64,000 bases of DNA from Rhodotorula mucilaginosa (taxonomy: Eukaryota; Basidiomycota; Microbotryomycetes; Sporidiobolales; Sporidiobolaceae), in the NCBI GenBank assembly GCA_034406715.1, contig CP137872.1, positions 992,001 through 1,056,000 on the forward strand, read 5' to 3'. Both the position numbers and the translations under genes were made by a program. The notes beneath the pieces are model-generated. The model was not told where the DNA came from. It saw nothing but the letters and a program-made list of their open reading frames with translations, and ran no database searches. Every line of letters begins with the position of its first letter. Position 1 is the stretch's first letter. Shown piece by piece: positions 52,199 to 64,000 of the stretch.

Positions 52199-54762
52199 TC
52201 AGCGGATGCTCCCGAACGGGCTCAGGACGGACGACTCGGTCTTGCGCTCCGTCTTGCTTTTCGGGAACGCGTTCCAGAACCGCAGGGTCTCGTCGCCGGC
52301 GCCCGTGACGATCGTCTGTCCGTCGGGCGAGCAAGCGAGATAGAGGACCTATGGGCAAGGAGAAAAGGAGGCAGGCGTCAGGGATCTTTCGGGCGGCGTG
52401 ACGACGAAAAAAAAAAAGCCAACTTACGCGAAAAGTGTGACCGGCGAGCTGGGCGACCTGCTGCATAGACGGATAGCGCCAAATGACGACTTGGTTCTGC
52501 GCCTGCCCGGCCGAGAACCCGTGCGTCGTGACGAGCTCGTTCGAGTTTTTGCTAAACAGCATGTTGCAGACCTTTTTCCCAAATTCCGCAAACCTCACGT
52601 CAGCCTCGACAGGCATGAAGGAGTACGACGCGGAACAAAGGGAGCACATCTGCTCACCTGACTGCCGGTATCGACCTCTTGAAGCAGGTTGCCGGTCAGG
52701 GTGTTCCAGAACCGCAGCTTCTGATCGGCCGTTCCGCCTCCGCTCGCGAGGACGCCATGCTGATGCGGATTCCAGGCGATCGCTTTGACGGCTGCGACGT
52801 GATCCGTGAAGCGGTGCAACGGCGTCTGTTAGGTGGTCACGACAAGCCAGTCCGAAAGGTCAATTTGAGACGTTTCCAGCCGCCTCCTGACGCTCGTTCG
52901 TGGGTGAAACGCACCTCGGACATCTTGTCAAACACAAAGAGCTTGTTGTCGTTCCCGCCACTCGCGAGCTGGTTGTCGTCACTCCACTTGAGCCCACACA
53001 CCTCTTGCCGGTGCACGGCGAGCTTGTTGACCCAGTGGTTTTTGATCCGGACGTCGCGGTGGTAAATCAGGCGGTCGTGCGATCCCGACGTCAGGATGTG
53101 GTCGTTCCACGCGAGGGCGCCGACTGCAGCAGAGGTGCCGGGACGGGGGGAAAATTGTCAGAAGGGAATTCTTGCTAGTGGATCGAAGGGGAGACAGAAC
53201 GCCCTCTCACCTCTTGCAGTATGACCGGTCATTTTTCGAATACAGCGACCGGCTTGGGCGTCCCAGATCTGCACCATCCCATTTTTGGTCCCAATCGCGA
53301 CTTGAGTCCCCTGTATCCGCGCCGAGCGTCAGCGCATGGCTGAGCCGGAAGATTCCGACAGCGTGTAAGAAGGGAGGGAGGGAGGGAACGCTCACCCGCT
53401 GCACCCAACTGAGACTGGTGACTGAGTCGGGCGGGTCGAGTTCGGCCAGGTCGCACAACTTTTTCACTTCGCTCGTCTGCGCGCTCCACGTGTAGACGGA
53501 CGAGCCGAGTCCGACTCCGAGCACGTTCGTTGAAGACCAATCGACCAGGTTGAGGTAGTAGTCGTCCTATGGGCGGGGGGACGCCGGAGACCAAAAGGGA
53601 GGCGAGATCAGCTAAACGGGGCGACGGGAGTGATCCTCGAGCGACAGTAGGGTGAGGCAACTCACGGCGAGTTCGGGCGCATCGAGGACCTGCGAAATGG
53701 GGAACTCGCTGGTCAGCTCACTGGTTCGACCCCACCCCAGTCTCGGAAATCGATGGCATCATTCGGACCCTGAGAGAATCGGAACTGCAGGGAAAGGAAG
53801 GAGGAGGAACTCGCTCACCTTGAACGGGACCTTGCTGACTTGTCTAACCGGTTTCCTCGGACTCATCAACAACCTCTGACTCTCATGCCTGACCGGACTG
53901 AGGCTATACCGCTCATGCGTCGGACTATCAAGCCCGCGCTCGCTCCCCGTCGGATCCTCTCTCGCGATCCGTTTCCGACTCGGCGAAGTGAAATTGAAGA
54001 GAGGTTTCGTTGACGCGGCGGAGCCGCCGGGAGAGGCTCGACCTGGCGAAGTGATGGCGGTGTATTGGGAGGTGCGAGCTGAGGATGGAGAGCGCAGGAG
54101 CGGGATGTTGTCGATCGAGGAGGGGCCGAACAATTCGGAGCGGAGCAGCGAATCGAACGTCTTGTTCGCTTCCTCTGCAAGTTCCTCCCAGCGTGGATCC
54201 GTATCAGCGTTAGGCAATCTTGGATGTGACGAAGGGGAAGGAAAGGAGAGAGAGAGGTTTGAGGGGGTAACGCACCGGTCTGCGCGTCCGAATCGACATT
54301 GGCCGTCTTGCGTTTGCCCCCGCGCGACCCGGAATTCGGAGTCGAAGACCCAGAAGTATTGTTCGAGCCCGACCCACCGGGGAGGAGGGTGAACGAAGTG
54401 ACCAGATCGAGCCCGTCTCGGTTCGGGATGAACCTGTCGTCCTCGTAAAGGGGGAAAGAAAGGAACCCGTCGTCAGGTTTTGGAGTGAAGGCGGATGTGT
54501 GTAACATGGGAAGGGCGCGCGGGACGTACCTATCGCCATAGACTCGTTTCTTGGACGGTGAACCTGGACGGGATCCGCTCGTCCCCCCCGCTGCTTCGGT
54601 CGTGGTCGTCGCTGCTGCTGCCCAGGCCTTTGTCGGACTCGGAGCCGGACTGTTGCTGCCCGACCTCGTCGTTGATGAAGGACTCTCCCTCCTGCCCCCT
54701 GTTCCTGCTCCTCCTCCTCTGCCCGCCAACTCCGACAGTCGTCGACTTGATGGGGAGTGCAT
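52199..54762 (-). CDS. CDH1: APC/C activator Cdh1/Hct1 (fizzy-related WD40 protein)
   Basis: Ten exons: 54762-54530, 54433-54276, 54174-53819, 53689-53666, 53566-53396, 53310-53211, 53123-52915, 52825-52658, 52571-52428, 52348-52199 (570 aa). The C-box DRFIPNRDG is at residues 77-85, followed by [13 protein letters not shown], then [20 protein letters not shown] and [20 protein letters not shown], which match Cdh1 rather than Cdc20. Seven WD40 blades follow (for example [47 protein letters not shown]) and the protein ends in the Ile-Arg tail (SPFGSIR). Known role: recruits substrates with D-box/KEN motifs to the anaphase-promoting complex in late mitosis and G1. Many SP sites in the N-terminal 250 residues fit control by CDK phosphorylation. 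The 24-nt exon 4 encodes VLDAPELA. Confidence 0.96.
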
Positions 54763-55369
54763 CGAGGCGAGGGACCGTGGGCGGAGGGAGGTCTAGAGAT
54801 GGGGACCGACCCCTCTTGCTGGCTGATCCGGTTGCGCCCTCCCTCCTGGACGAGTCGGGGTCGGGCAGGGCGAGCCGAGTGACTTAAAGGGCGTACGTAC
54901 GTTCCCCTCCTTCTCCTGTGCAGTGAGCGGCGGGCGGACGGGCGGGCGGGTGTTGAACGAGACGATGTCACTGAACAGTTTGGCGGAACGGAGCGAGTGG
55001 CTGACCAGCAGCGGCAGAGCTCGGGATCTGTAGGGACGCTATGTAGAGACAGGAACAGCACACGGCGCAGCGTCAGCCCCCGAGTGAGGGAGGGTGGCGA
55101 GAGGGACGAGTCGAAGAGTGAGGAGATGTCAACCAGCTGAGCCTGCATACACCCGCTCGACCATATACTGTACACTTGCAGCGATTTGCACGAGCCTGTC
55201 TGTGCTTTCCAATACCTCCTATCCTGGCGGGATAGTCTGGGCGCCTTGATGCAAACTAGGTATTGGCAACATGGATTCGGAGAAGGGACGCGAGGGTATA
55301 TAGGGAGGGGGGTTACAAGAGGCTGACAACCGTCATCAAGGCCTTGAGCCGGCAGCACTCGGGGGGTAT
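54763..55369. promoter_or_regulatory. CDH1 promoter region and DAD1 3' flank
   Basis: About 600 bp upstream of the CDH1 start (minus strand) and beyond the DAD1 stop. No gene is recognised. A TATA-like word occurs at 55298-55305 (GGTATATAGG), but in relation to CDH1 it lies over 500 bp upstream. Confidence 0.4.
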
Positions 55370-55871
55370 TTATTGATCGGACGAGGCAGGCGCCGCCGCC
55401 GTTGGTGGTCGGAGGACTGTCTCGCCTCGACCTGGTGCGATCCCGACCGGTAACCGCACCGTCTCGTCATTGTCGCGCGCCAAGATCTCGACCGGGGGTT
55501 GATCCTGCGCGCTCCCCCAGTTCAGTCAACTCCCAGCTCTCGCACGAAAAAGAAAAAGAAAAAGAAAGGGGACGCACACTGTCGGCGTAGGAACCGGTTT
55601 CGAGCGCGCGTTGGAAGCGAGACCAGGTCGAGTAGACGGCGCTGAAGCCTCCGTCTACGGACGTGACGTCCTCGATGTTGCGGTTCAGTTGGTTGACGGC
55701 CGTGACGCACTTGCCGAGATTCTGCTCGCGGGGGGGCAGGGGGTAAAGGGTCAGTGGAAGATGCCATGGCGCGAGGGAGAAGGGGGGGACGGACGAGCTT
55801 ACTTCTGCGATTTCTGCGACGAGCTTGTCGCGTTCTCGCTCGAACGCAGTCGAGTCGTGCGCGGTGCTCAT
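55370..55871 (-). CDS. DAD1: DASH/Dam1 complex subunit Dad1
   Basis: Exons 55871-55803, 55721-55578, 55504-55370 (115 aa). The core FERERDKLVAEIAENLGKCV, AVNQLNRNIEDVTSVDGGFS and VYSTWSRFQRAL matches the Dad1 family: a charged start, then two short helices with the conserved LNR and W/F positions. Known role: component of the ring-forming kinetochore DASH complex that couples microtubules to kinetochores. The last exon adds about 45 residues (DQPPVEILARDNDETVRLPV...) beyond the region shared with the usual 90-100 aa proteins, so the C terminus is extended or lineage-specific. It is divergent from CCL1 across about 270 bp. A run of TTTCTTTTTC blocks fills the last intron's 5' part. Confidence 0.9.
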
Positions 55872-56137
55872 GGTTCCGCCGTCAGTCGAGAGTTGAGGTG
55901 TTTGATGAACAATTCGCCCGTCGCGAGCGAGGGAAGCGATGCTGGCTTCGGAGCGAGCGCGTGCGTAGGCAGTGCTGGAAAGGCGGTCGTAGACTGGTCA
56001 CGCTGTCCGTATCCTTGAGCTCCAGCGGTGGTGAAGAGTCGGAAGACGGCGAGGTGCGGCTCTTCCTCCTGGCTCTCGCTTCTGCTTCGTTCCCAGTGCC
56101 GAACCCAGGTCAGGGCACAGCAGCAAGAGCAGAGCAA
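55872..56137. promoter_or_regulatory. Divergent promoter, DAD1 / CCL1
   Basis: 266 bp between the two start codons; both genes are cell-cycle or transcription related, and shared control is possible but not shown. No motif is clear. Confidence 0.4.
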
Positions 56138-57894
56138 ATGGCTGCCGCACTGCCCGATCCCGTCCCTGTCCCAGTGTACCACCTCTCGTCCCAGTACAGG
56201 TCCGCACACTCGTCTCCTCCTCCTCTCTTTCAAACAGATCCATCTGAAGCCCCGCTCTCGCGCGCACACAGGAACTGGAGATACTCGCAAGACGAACTCG
56301 CCCAGATTCGCACCACTTTGAACCGACACGCCGTCGAGCGGGTCAGGAAACTCTGGGAAGAGGAACAGGTTCGCCCGCCGTCCTCTAACCCCTCCTCGGC
56401 CGCCGAGACATTCCCGCAGCAACCAGGAGCTGACCCAATCCCGCATCACAGGCACAGAGACATCAACAAGAACCGCTACCAGCGCAACCTTCGACCTCGA
56501 CTGCGCCGTCGGACCCTTCGCCCCCACCTCCCTCCGAGATCCAGTACCTGACCGTCGCCGACGAGCAAGCCCTCGTCACCTACTACCTCACCCAAGTCGC
56601 AGCCCTGTGCGGCGCCTTCAAGTACCCCGAAATCGTCACCGCCACCGCCATGACTTACCTCAAACGGTTCTACCTCCGAAACACCTGCATGGACTACCAC
56701 CCCAAGAATATCATGTGAGTGAGCACGCCGCGCCCTACCTGCCTCATCGACGCGATTGCGCGCGTCCGGTATTTCTCTCTGAGTGATCAAGGCATTGACG
56801 CCATTTCGCTCTCTCCTCCTTTCCGGGAAAATCACGCAACCGCCTTCGCCCCACGCAGGCTCACCTGCGTCTTCCTCGCGACCAAGACGGAAAACTGCTC
56901 GACCTCGATCGACCAATTCGCGGCGCGGATCCCCAACTCTGAACCGGCCGACATCCTCGCGCTCGAGTTCTTGGTCTCGCAATCGCTCCACTTTGAATAC
57001 AAGGTGCACCATGCCCACGTCGCTTTGAACGGACTCGTCCTCGACATGCAGGTGCGCGTCTTCACACTTTTGACGGACCCCTGTTTCAGTCCCTTTCGCG
57101 CAAGGATGCCGTACCCGCGAGAAAGGATGAACTGAGCAAGTCGAGAATGGAGGAACTGACTCGCGCTGTTTTTGTTTTTTTTTTCTTTCCCTCTCCTCTC
57201 TGAACCCCCCATACAGGCCTCAGGTGTCGACCCCTCAGCCCTCTCTGCCGCCTTGCCGAAAGCCCAATCCTACTGCCGCGCGTCGCGCCTCACCTCGGCC
57301 GAACTGGTCTACACCCCCGCCCAGATCGCCCTCGCCTGTTTCCGCCTCGCCGACTCGACCCTCGTCGAGCAGTGGCTCGAGGCGAAGGAAGGGAAACGAG
57401 GGCAGTCGCAGTCGCGGGTGCCGAGAAAGCGCACGGCGGGCGCGAACGGTGCGGACGCGGGAGCAGCAGCACCACCCCCACAAGACGGCACCGGCGACGA
57501 CGAGCTCGAACAGACCGAGCTCGAACGGGTGCTGGACCAGGTCCAGAGCATGATCGAAGAGGGGCAGAAGAACCCGGTCGAGAAAGCGAGGGTCAAGGAG
57601 GTCGATCTGCGGTTGCGGTGGGCGCGGAATCCAGAAAAGGATCCCAACAGCGCTTTGTGAGTTCCGCTCTTCTCTCTCTCTCTCTCCCTCTCTCTCTGTG
57701 TGTGTGGCGGCAGCTGCAGGCGAGAAGGAAAGAAAGAGCAACTGATCATCATTGTTGTTGGGTGTTGCAGGTTCAAGAAGCGGAAAGCGGCCGAAGAGGC
57801 GCTCCGAGAGGAAAAGGATCGAGCGAAGGCGGCGAAACGACCCGTTGGAGGAGGAGGAGGAGGGGGAGGAGACGACTCGAGCGTGTTTGATTAG
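56138..57894 (+). CDS. CCL1: Cyclin H (TFIIH/CAK cyclin)
   Basis: Six exons: 56138-56199, 56272-56368, 56452-56714, 56859-57051, 57217-57656, 57771-57894 (392 aa). Start MAAALPDPVPVPVYHLSSQYR joins to NWRYSQDELAQIRTTLNRHA, the cyclin H N-terminal helix. The first cyclin box contains ALVTYYLTQVAALCGAF, AMTYLKRFYLRNTCMDYHPK and LTCVFLATKTENCSTSIDQF; the second repeat follows (AQIALACFRLADSTLVEQWL), with a Lys/Glu-rich C terminus (KKRKAAEEALREEKDRAKAAK). Known role: partner of Kin28/CDK7 and Tfb3 in TFIIH, phosphorylating the RNA polymerase II C-terminal domain. The second box is interrupted by a Gln/Gly/Ala-rich insertion near residues 265-300. The start is the ATG directly before the YHLSSQYRNWR motif. 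Confidence 0.93.
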
Positions 57895-58243
57895 CAGTCA
57901 GCTTGCAGCCTGCGAGTCTTGCAGACCGCCAGACCGTAAAGAGCTTTTTTGCTTCTCTCTCTCTCCCCCCGTACAGCATCTTGCATCTGTCTTGACTCGC
58001 TAGGTCGTCACAGAACGGGCCTGACTCGGACCCAGGAAGCGACGCTTGGGCTTCGAAGGAAAGAGATGCGTGCAGGGAGTAGACTAAAAGAGTGAGAGCG
58101 AAGAGAGGGAGAAACAGGGAAAAAGCTATGTCTAGGGGTATCTGGGAGTCGATGCGGCAACGGGATAACGTAAAAGAAAGCGAGGAACGGGGACAAGGGG
58201 GGAAATGGAGTCCCGACCAGCGGGTTTTGCAGGCGGCGCAAGC
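57895..58243. other. Convergent intergenic region, CCL1 / GDT1
   Basis: About 350 bp between two stops on opposite strands. TCTCTCTCTC and AG-rich stretches are present. No gene or RNA is recognised. Confidence 0.5.
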
Positions 58244-59490
58244 CTATGCGAGCGCGCTTGTTGGTGCTGCTGCCTCCTCAACGAAATAAATCGCCTCGTA
58301 CGAGTACATGACGCCAAAGATGAGGAAGAGCACGGCCCCTCCGAGAGTCACTGTGATGGGGTGGTGCGGAGGTCTTCTGTCAGTATGCGATTCCCTCGCG
58401 ACACCGGAAGCGACGCGACGCACCGTGCTTGATCGAGATGTGTTGAGAGATCCACCGCCCGCCGAGCACGGCGCCGCCTGTGCAGATCGAGTGACCGAGA
58501 GTTGTCCCCATCGTGACGATCCAGACGTTCTGCACGATTCGAGCGAAAGAGAGAATACTGGAGGAGTGAGCGCGAGTTTCCTTCCGGTTGACCTAGTCTG
58601 CCATGAAGTTCTTTTCGCGACTTTGACTTACATGAGCAGCGCCGAGCGCGATGGTGGTGATTTGACTCCGGTCGCCCCATTCGGCGAGGAAGGTCAGGAC
58701 GAACGCCTGGATAAAGATCGGGCTGAACAGGAGCTGGGCGAGGTTCTTGATGCCCTCCGAGACCGAGTTGAGCGCGTCTTTCGCTTGCCGCCCGCCGCGA
58801 CCGTTGCTGCTGCTCCCGCTCACGACCGGCGTCGGGAGACCCCCCTCCTCCGCATCCGAAGGTGATCCGCGGAGCATGCTCCTCCCCTCCTCTGCCTCGT
58901 CCAGCGCAAGGCCTCCCGGCCGCCCAATCACCTCCTCCTCAACTTCTTGCACCTCCTTCTGCACTTCGCGCATCTCTTCCTCCATCTTTTCGCGCCCCGC
59001 CTCGCCGCCTTCCATCTCGAGCCCTTCGCGGAGCATCTTTGCGCCAAAGACAAAAAACAAGATGGCCGCCGCCGCGGTCGTGTACTGTTTCGGGAGGAGG
59101 CCGGGCAGGATGTTGCCGAGGAGGGCCGAGAGGAACGACATGACGCCGAGGGCCGACAGGGCGGCGGCAAAGATGGTCACGCGAGGGTGATGCATCGAGA
59201 GGATGGCGGCGATGAGAAAGGTCCGGTCGCCAATCTCGCTCGTCAGGCTGTGTTTTCGGCGTAAACTCGGATCAGCACTCTCTGCGCAGGACCTCTCATA
59301 GGTCGTAGGCCTGGACGCACATGACGGCTGATAGCGCAGGTTGGGACACGGTAACGAGATTTCGAGAGTCGAGCGGGAGCATCAACGTCAGTCCTTCGAC
59401 TCGCTTTGCGGGACCAGCGGGCGTCTCGAACGACGTACATATGGACCGCGTGAACCCATCGAGCGAGGTCGGGAACGAGAGATCGAGCAT
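58244..59490 (-). CDS. GDT1: GDT1/TMEM165-type Ca2+/Mn2+:H+ antiporter
   Basis: Exons 59490-59321, 59247-58632, 58529-58424, 58350-58244 (332 aa). Both copies of the UPF0016 signature E-x-G-D-[KR]-[TS] are present: SEIGDRTFLIAAIL in the first half and AEWGDRSQITTIALGA in the second, each in a hydrophobic helix. Other segments are FAAALSALGVMSFLSALLG and AAILFFVFGAKMLREGLEM. Between the halves is a charged, coiled-coil-like loop rich in Glu (MEEEMREVQKEVQEVEEEV). Known role: Golgi/vacuolar Ca2+ and Mn2+ homeostasis and glycosylation; yeast Gdt1 expression responds to calcium stress. The start at 59490 is the first ATG of the open frame; a signal-like hydrophobic stretch upstream (59740-59817) might be an unseen 5' exon, because family members often begin with a signal peptide. 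Confidence 0.9.
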
Positions 59491-59828
59491 GTTGAGCGTC
59501 TGGCGAGAAAGTCGAGAGGGCAAGGTCGTCTCGCAGTCGACAGTGGGTACGCAGACTCGGACGATAAGCTCTAGTGGCCTTCCTGCGCGTGCTGTCTATG
59601 CCAGCGCAGCTTTACAAGCAAGGGCCCGCTGGTGTAGAGCGAGCAAGTCTCGACGTGTACCACGTTGCGACGAGAGGCTCGCAGTCTCGATCAAAATGTC
59701 TGAAAACGCCGATAGATGTACATATGCCGCTATGCAGGGAGGCCGAGGAGCAGCCAGAGCCAACACCGGGACGAGATACGTAAGAAAACAAAAGTACACG
59801 AGTCGCGAAACCGCCAACTACTGCCTGT

Positions 59829-62941
<3,113 letters not shown>

Positions 62942-63683
62942 GTTGACCGCTCACTGAGAGGAATGGGGGTAGAGAGCAAACGCGAGACCGCTGTAGATGG
63001 ATGAAGAGATACCGCGAGTCAGCATGCTAGGGACTAGAGCCGGGCCCCTATATGGCCTCGGCCGTGGTGGTGCTGTTTCGCGAGTGCCGCCGATGGAGGT
63101 TGTCGTACCGGTCACCACAGGGCCGATGGCGCCGCTTCGAGACCGAGCGTAGGAGGCAAAGACCTGCTCTGGCAAGCACGTATAGCGACGAGCGGGACTC
63201 GCCGTGGCTACAGCCGTGTCGGACTGCGATGGGTCGTGAGTCGGTCGGGAGTCGACGCGGCACGAGTTGGCGGCGCGCGGGGGAAGAGGGGGCTGTTGGG
63301 GGTGGTAGCGGCTCGCTGTGTGATCTTACCTAGTGACTGCCTGGCTGTCGCTTCGGAGACTGGGATCGCAGTCTGCGATGCGAATGGTGTCGAGTCGACC
63401 CGCACACTCGCCTTGTCGGCTCTCTTGGGTTTCGCTCTTCCGCTCGCCGCCAAATGTTGGATAGCTTGCTCGACATCTTCTCTGTCCGCCTAGAGCTCTA
63501 CCAGGTCCACCCCCGCCGACAAGCTCGTGCCCGCCGCTTGGGCTTCGCTTCCATGTCTGCCAAGGCCGTCCAACGCACCGGACGGCTACCCTGCTGAAAC
63601 ACTCGCATGCAAGACGACCGACGAATGCATCCATGCTCTAGCGCTACTGCTAGAAGATGCGGCTGCCCCTAGCTTCTCACAAG
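62942..63683. other. CEF1 promoter and unresolved sequence
   Basis: About 740 bp. On the minus strand 63515-63322 reads ADREDVEQAIQHLAASGRA followed by KPKRADKASVRVDS, with a good donor (GTAAGA) after it and an acceptor (CATCGCAG) near 63230, so a small basic-protein gene may be here; but start and frame after the intron could not be settled. On the + strand an ATG at 63454 opens MLDSLLDIFSVRLELYQ, perhaps the start of the gene below. The two readings exclude each other over this stretch. Confidence 0.3.
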
Positions 63684-63982
63684 CTACGATTCTGCCGCGA
63701 GCCCCTCGACAATTCCCTCCCCCTCCCCCGGCGAGCTCTCGCAACGCACCGGGCGACACCGAATCCGATTGTTTTCCTCAGACTCGCAGCCGACCTCTTG
63801 ATTACGTCTCACCCTGCCGCAATCGAACATCGAACTTGCGCATGGCTGGAGACGCTCTCTTCCTGCCTCGTCTCTTCCAAACCGATTCTGGCTTCGGCGA
63901 GACGGCTGCGCCTGCTCCCCGTGCCAGGTATCAAAAAGACATCGATCTTGGAAGACGGTAATCTTCTGAACCGTCCCGCCGA
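63684..63982 (+). CDS. Possible exon of an unrecognised gene running off the right edge
   Basis: An acceptor (CTCACAAG) at 63683 and a donor (GTGAGT) at 63983 bound an open stretch that reads PLDNSLPLPRRALATHRATP, NPIVFLRLAADLLITSHPAA and RRLRLLPVPGIKKTSILEDG. The helix-loop-helix pattern with regularly spaced Leu resembles a HEAT/ARM repeat protein, but no family is recognised. The upstream exon could be the MLDSLLDIFSVRLELYQ stretch at 63454. The rest of the gene would be outside the window. Confidence 0.3.
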
Positions 63983-64000
63983 GTGAGTGACACAGTCGAG

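Noticed and set aside
53700-53760. tRNA-like B-box (GGTTCGACCCC) inside a CDH1 intron
   Set aside because: The flanking bases do not form a T-stem or acceptor stem and no A-box lies at the right distance; it is most likely chance within a long intron.
63208-63453. Minus-strand basic 81-codon frame near the right edge as a complete gene
   Set aside because: The reading suggests at least one intron with an unsettled frame and no start; kept only as a note in the region entry.

Overview
The window looks like nuclear DNA of a basidiomycetous yeast, most likely a Pucciniomycotina red yeast of the Rhodotorula/Sporobolomyces kind. The reasons are GC-rich coding sequence, almost every gene broken by many 50-110 nt introns with GTGAGT/GTGCGT-type donors and a CTGAC/CTAAC branch motif close to the acceptor, very small exons, short intergenic gaps, and basidiomycete-style low-complexity (Ala/Ser/Pro/Gln) insertions in conserved proteins. 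The organism call is inference; the gene identities come from reading conserved motifs in the conceptual exons. LEFT ARM (1-18.1 kb), ordinary housekeeping genes: start of an ATP11-like F1-ATPase assembly factor (-), MDM35-like twin CX9C protein (-), an unrecognised low-complexity protein (+), phenylalanyl-tRNA synthetase beta subunit FRS1 (+), TIM17 (+), a large leucine-rich-repeat protein (-), the calcineurin catalytic subunit CNA1 (+) and a Dal5/Tna1-type MFS transporter, MFS1 (+). MIDDLE (18.1-34.3 kb), an accessory-looking interval lying exactly between two MFS paralogues (MFS1 and MFS2). It holds an inverted duplication of a convergent pair of unrecognised genes (copies A/X and Y/P), a fragment resembling a TRF4-type nucleotidyltransferase with the catalytic half missing, an apparently intact Clr2-like silencing factor, an intact six-exon orphan, about 1.5 kb with no convincing gene, and a frameshifted fragment of a TOM1/HUWE1-type ubiquitin ligase. 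Homopolymer and short tandem repeats concentrate here. RIGHT ARM (34.3-64 kb), again compact: MFS2 (+), a TBC RabGAP (+), a NIPA-type magnesium transporter (-), a CRZ1-type zinc-finger factor (-), D-lactate dehydrogenase (-), MFS3 (+), the APC/C activator CDH1 (-), DASH subunit DAD1 (-), cyclin H CCL1 (+), a GDT1-type Ca2+/Mn2+ transporter (-), the spliceosomal Myb protein CEF1/CDC5 (-), and an unresolved candidate gene running off the right end. Functional links: CNA1 and the CRZ1-type factor are phosphatase and canonical target in fungal Ca2+ signalling, and GDT1 is a Ca2+ handling protein, so three parts of one circuit sit within 48 kb. CDH1, DAD1 and CCL1/CEF1 serve cell cycle and gene expression. 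The most unusual observations are the inverted gene-pair duplication, chains of 3-11 nt microexons at one position in two MFS genes (one flanked by an apparent TTGAGT donor), and the gene fragments between the MFS paralogues. No tRNA, rRNA, CRISPR array, or recognisable retroelement or DNA transposon was seen.
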